NCBI GenBank assembly: GCA_937863205.1
Contig: CALMGA010000179.1
Location: 1-6,073 of the forward strand
Direction: 5' to 3'
DNA from: an uncultured Beijerinckiaceae bacterium
GTDB lineage: Bacteria > Pseudomonadota > Alphaproteobacteria > Rhizobiales > Beijerinckiaceae
Length of the DNA: 6,073 nucleotides
The translations under genes were made by a program, and so were the position numbers. The notes beneath the pieces are model-generated. The model had not been told where the DNA came from. It made no database searches and was given only the letters and a program-made list of their open reading frames with translations. Positions 5,441 to 6,073 of the stretch are shown here, piece by piece; the stretch's first letter is position 1; each line of letters starts with the position of its first letter.

Positions 5441-5737
5441 ATGGGAAATCGAACAGGCGACGTCGTCATCGGGACGGTCGCCCGCGCCAGTCCGCGCGAA
5501 CGATTCGATGTCCGGCTGCGCGACATCGAAGGCGGGCGCCGCTGTCTCGCCATCAGCCGACAATTTCGCAACAGTAGAGATGAATGGTGGCCGGACGTCA
5601 GCAGGGCCTTTCGTGGGATCACAATCCCGGTCGGACGGATCGGTGATCTCATAGACTTGCTAAGGTTGGCAGAAGATCAAACTACCCGCGAGCGCGAAGC
5701 TGCAAGGATTCTGCCCGCTTCAAATAGCTACGGATAG
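5441..5737 (+). CDS. Small hypothetical protein, possibly PC4-like ssDNA-binding
   Basis: The 98-aa protein starts at ATG 5441 with only a weak AAGAAG site upstream. Residues about 20-75 read as a beta-rich unit followed by a helix: ERFDVRLRDIEGGRRCLAIS, then the segment EWWPDVSRAFRGITIPVGRI, then the helix GDLIDLLRLAED. The order 'VR...GG..CL.I......W.P....RGI.IP...I..L..LL' recalls the PC4/p15 fold, in which a curved sheet and C-terminal helix bind single-stranded DNA. If so, a role beside the Prim-Pol gene would make sense. The match is partial and the 'TKKGI' core is changed to SRAFRGI, so this stays a hypothesis. The gene lies after a terminator, so it probably has its own promoter. Confidence 0.55.
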   Translation: MGNRTGDVVIGTVARASPRERFDVRLRDIEGGRRCLAISRQFRNSRDEWWPDVSRAFRGITIPVGRIGDLIDLLRLAEDQTTREREAARILPASNSYG

Positions 5738-5775
5738 TTTTCACCTCGTTAATTAAAGCGCGGATAAGCGATATT

Positions 5776-5792
5776 GCCGCAGTGCGGCGGGG
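5776..5792 (+). promoter_or_regulatory. Small hairpin overlapping the Prim-Pol ribosome binding site
   Basis: GCCGC (5776-5780) and GCGGC (5784-5788) pair around AGT. The 3' arm runs into GGGG (5789-5792), the likely Shine-Dalgarno 7 nt before ATG 5800. The hairpin could limit access of ribosomes to the site. Confidence 0.3.
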
Positions 5793-5799
5793 ATAATGT

Positions 5800-6073
5800 A
5801 TGTACGATACCGATTCCGATACTCTTGTTCCGCCGCCGTGCGTCGCGCTGTCCAAACGGGACCACGCCGTCCGTTACGCCGAGCAGGGATACCGGGTCTT
5901 TCGACTTTGTCCCGGAAGCAAAAAGCCCTTCGATGATAACTGGCCAAATGTTGCCAGCTACGATCCCGTCCGTGTTCATGCCATGTGGACCTCATACGAT
6001 CCTGTCTGCGAGGTACAGCGCGAGCACGATTACAATATCGGCATCGCAACCGGAAAAACACGCGACGGTTATG
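5800..6073 (+). CDS. Bifunctional DNA primase/polymerase (Prim-Pol), N-terminal part, cut by the window end
   Basis: An open frame runs from ATG 5800 through the window edge (91 codons visible). It reads RYAEQGYRVFRLCPGSKKPF at residues 25-44, W48, a 'SYDPVRVHAMW' element at 53-63, and NIGIATGKTRDG at 79-90. This matches the start of the Prim-Pol N-terminal domain (PF09250): 'YA..G..VFPL.PGSK.P....W...A..D...I..WW......NIGIATG'. Catalytic acidic residues of this family lie just past that point and are not visible. Such proteins start DNA synthesis for integrative elements, phages and plasmids, usually with a C-terminal helicase part. GCGGCGGGG just upstream provides the ribosome binding site, which supports ATG 5800 over the out-of-frame ATG at 5796. 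It marks the start of the element's replication module. Confidence 0.8.
   Translation, partial: MYDTDSDTLVPPPCVALSKRDHAVRYAEQGYRVFRLCPGSKKPFDDNWPNVASYDPVRVHAMWTSYDPVCEVQREHDYNIGIATGKTRDGY

Overview
The window looks like chromosome from a GC-rich alphaproteobacterium, probably Hyphomicrobiales (rhizobia, Methylobacterium or Bosea-like). The evidence is the very high GC and strongly GC-ending codons on the left, the shape of the tRNA-Arg(CCT), and protein styles typical of that order, such as the 'YDPDQPRVPAG' module and the DUF6538-type integrase N-terminus. The genus cannot be fixed from the sequence.

Left part (1-2242): a two-gene, translationally coupled operon. The first gene is a 484-aa polymorphic-toxin-like protein whose C-terminal ~150 residues look like a restriction-endonuclease-fold toxin (Tox-REase-5-like). 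The second is a 256-aa protein resembling the Imm52 immunity family, which is known to accompany Tox-REase-5. The start codon of the immunity gene overlaps the toxin stop codon (ATGA). A 16-bp GC-rich palindrome follows and may be a terminator.

Middle (about 2390-3040): a broken, frameshifted N-terminal fragment of a tyrosine integrase, then an intact tRNA-Arg with anticodon CCT and an encoded CCA end. The tRNA 3' end appears to be the boundary of an integrated element, because base composition drops and gene style changes immediately to its right.

Right part (3041-6073): an accessory, lower-GC island. It opens with a short AT-rich stretch carrying a cluster of GCGACAT/ATGTCGC repeats, which could be recombinase or excisionase sites. 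Next come two divergent small DNA-binding proteins: a MerR-like winged-helix regulator leftward and an AlpA/excisionase-like HTH protein rightward. They flank an 18-bp operator-like palindrome. After them lies a rightward series of small genes: an 87-aa hypothetical, an 82-aa hypothetical, a ~150-aa coiled-coil protein with an apparent N-terminal frameshift, a rho-independent terminator, and a 98-aa protein that may have a PC4-like single-stranded-DNA-binding fold. The last gene is the truncated start of a bifunctional primase-polymerase (Prim-Pol). This reads as the regulatory and replication end of an integrative element at tRNA-Arg; its integrase is not in the window unless the relic on the far side of the tRNA once served it.

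The best candidates for something under-described are the toxin/immunity pair with its unusual N-terminal carrier region, and the small-gene module with structured DNA (a 52-nt hairpin and paired stop-codon palindromes) leading into the Prim-Pol gene.
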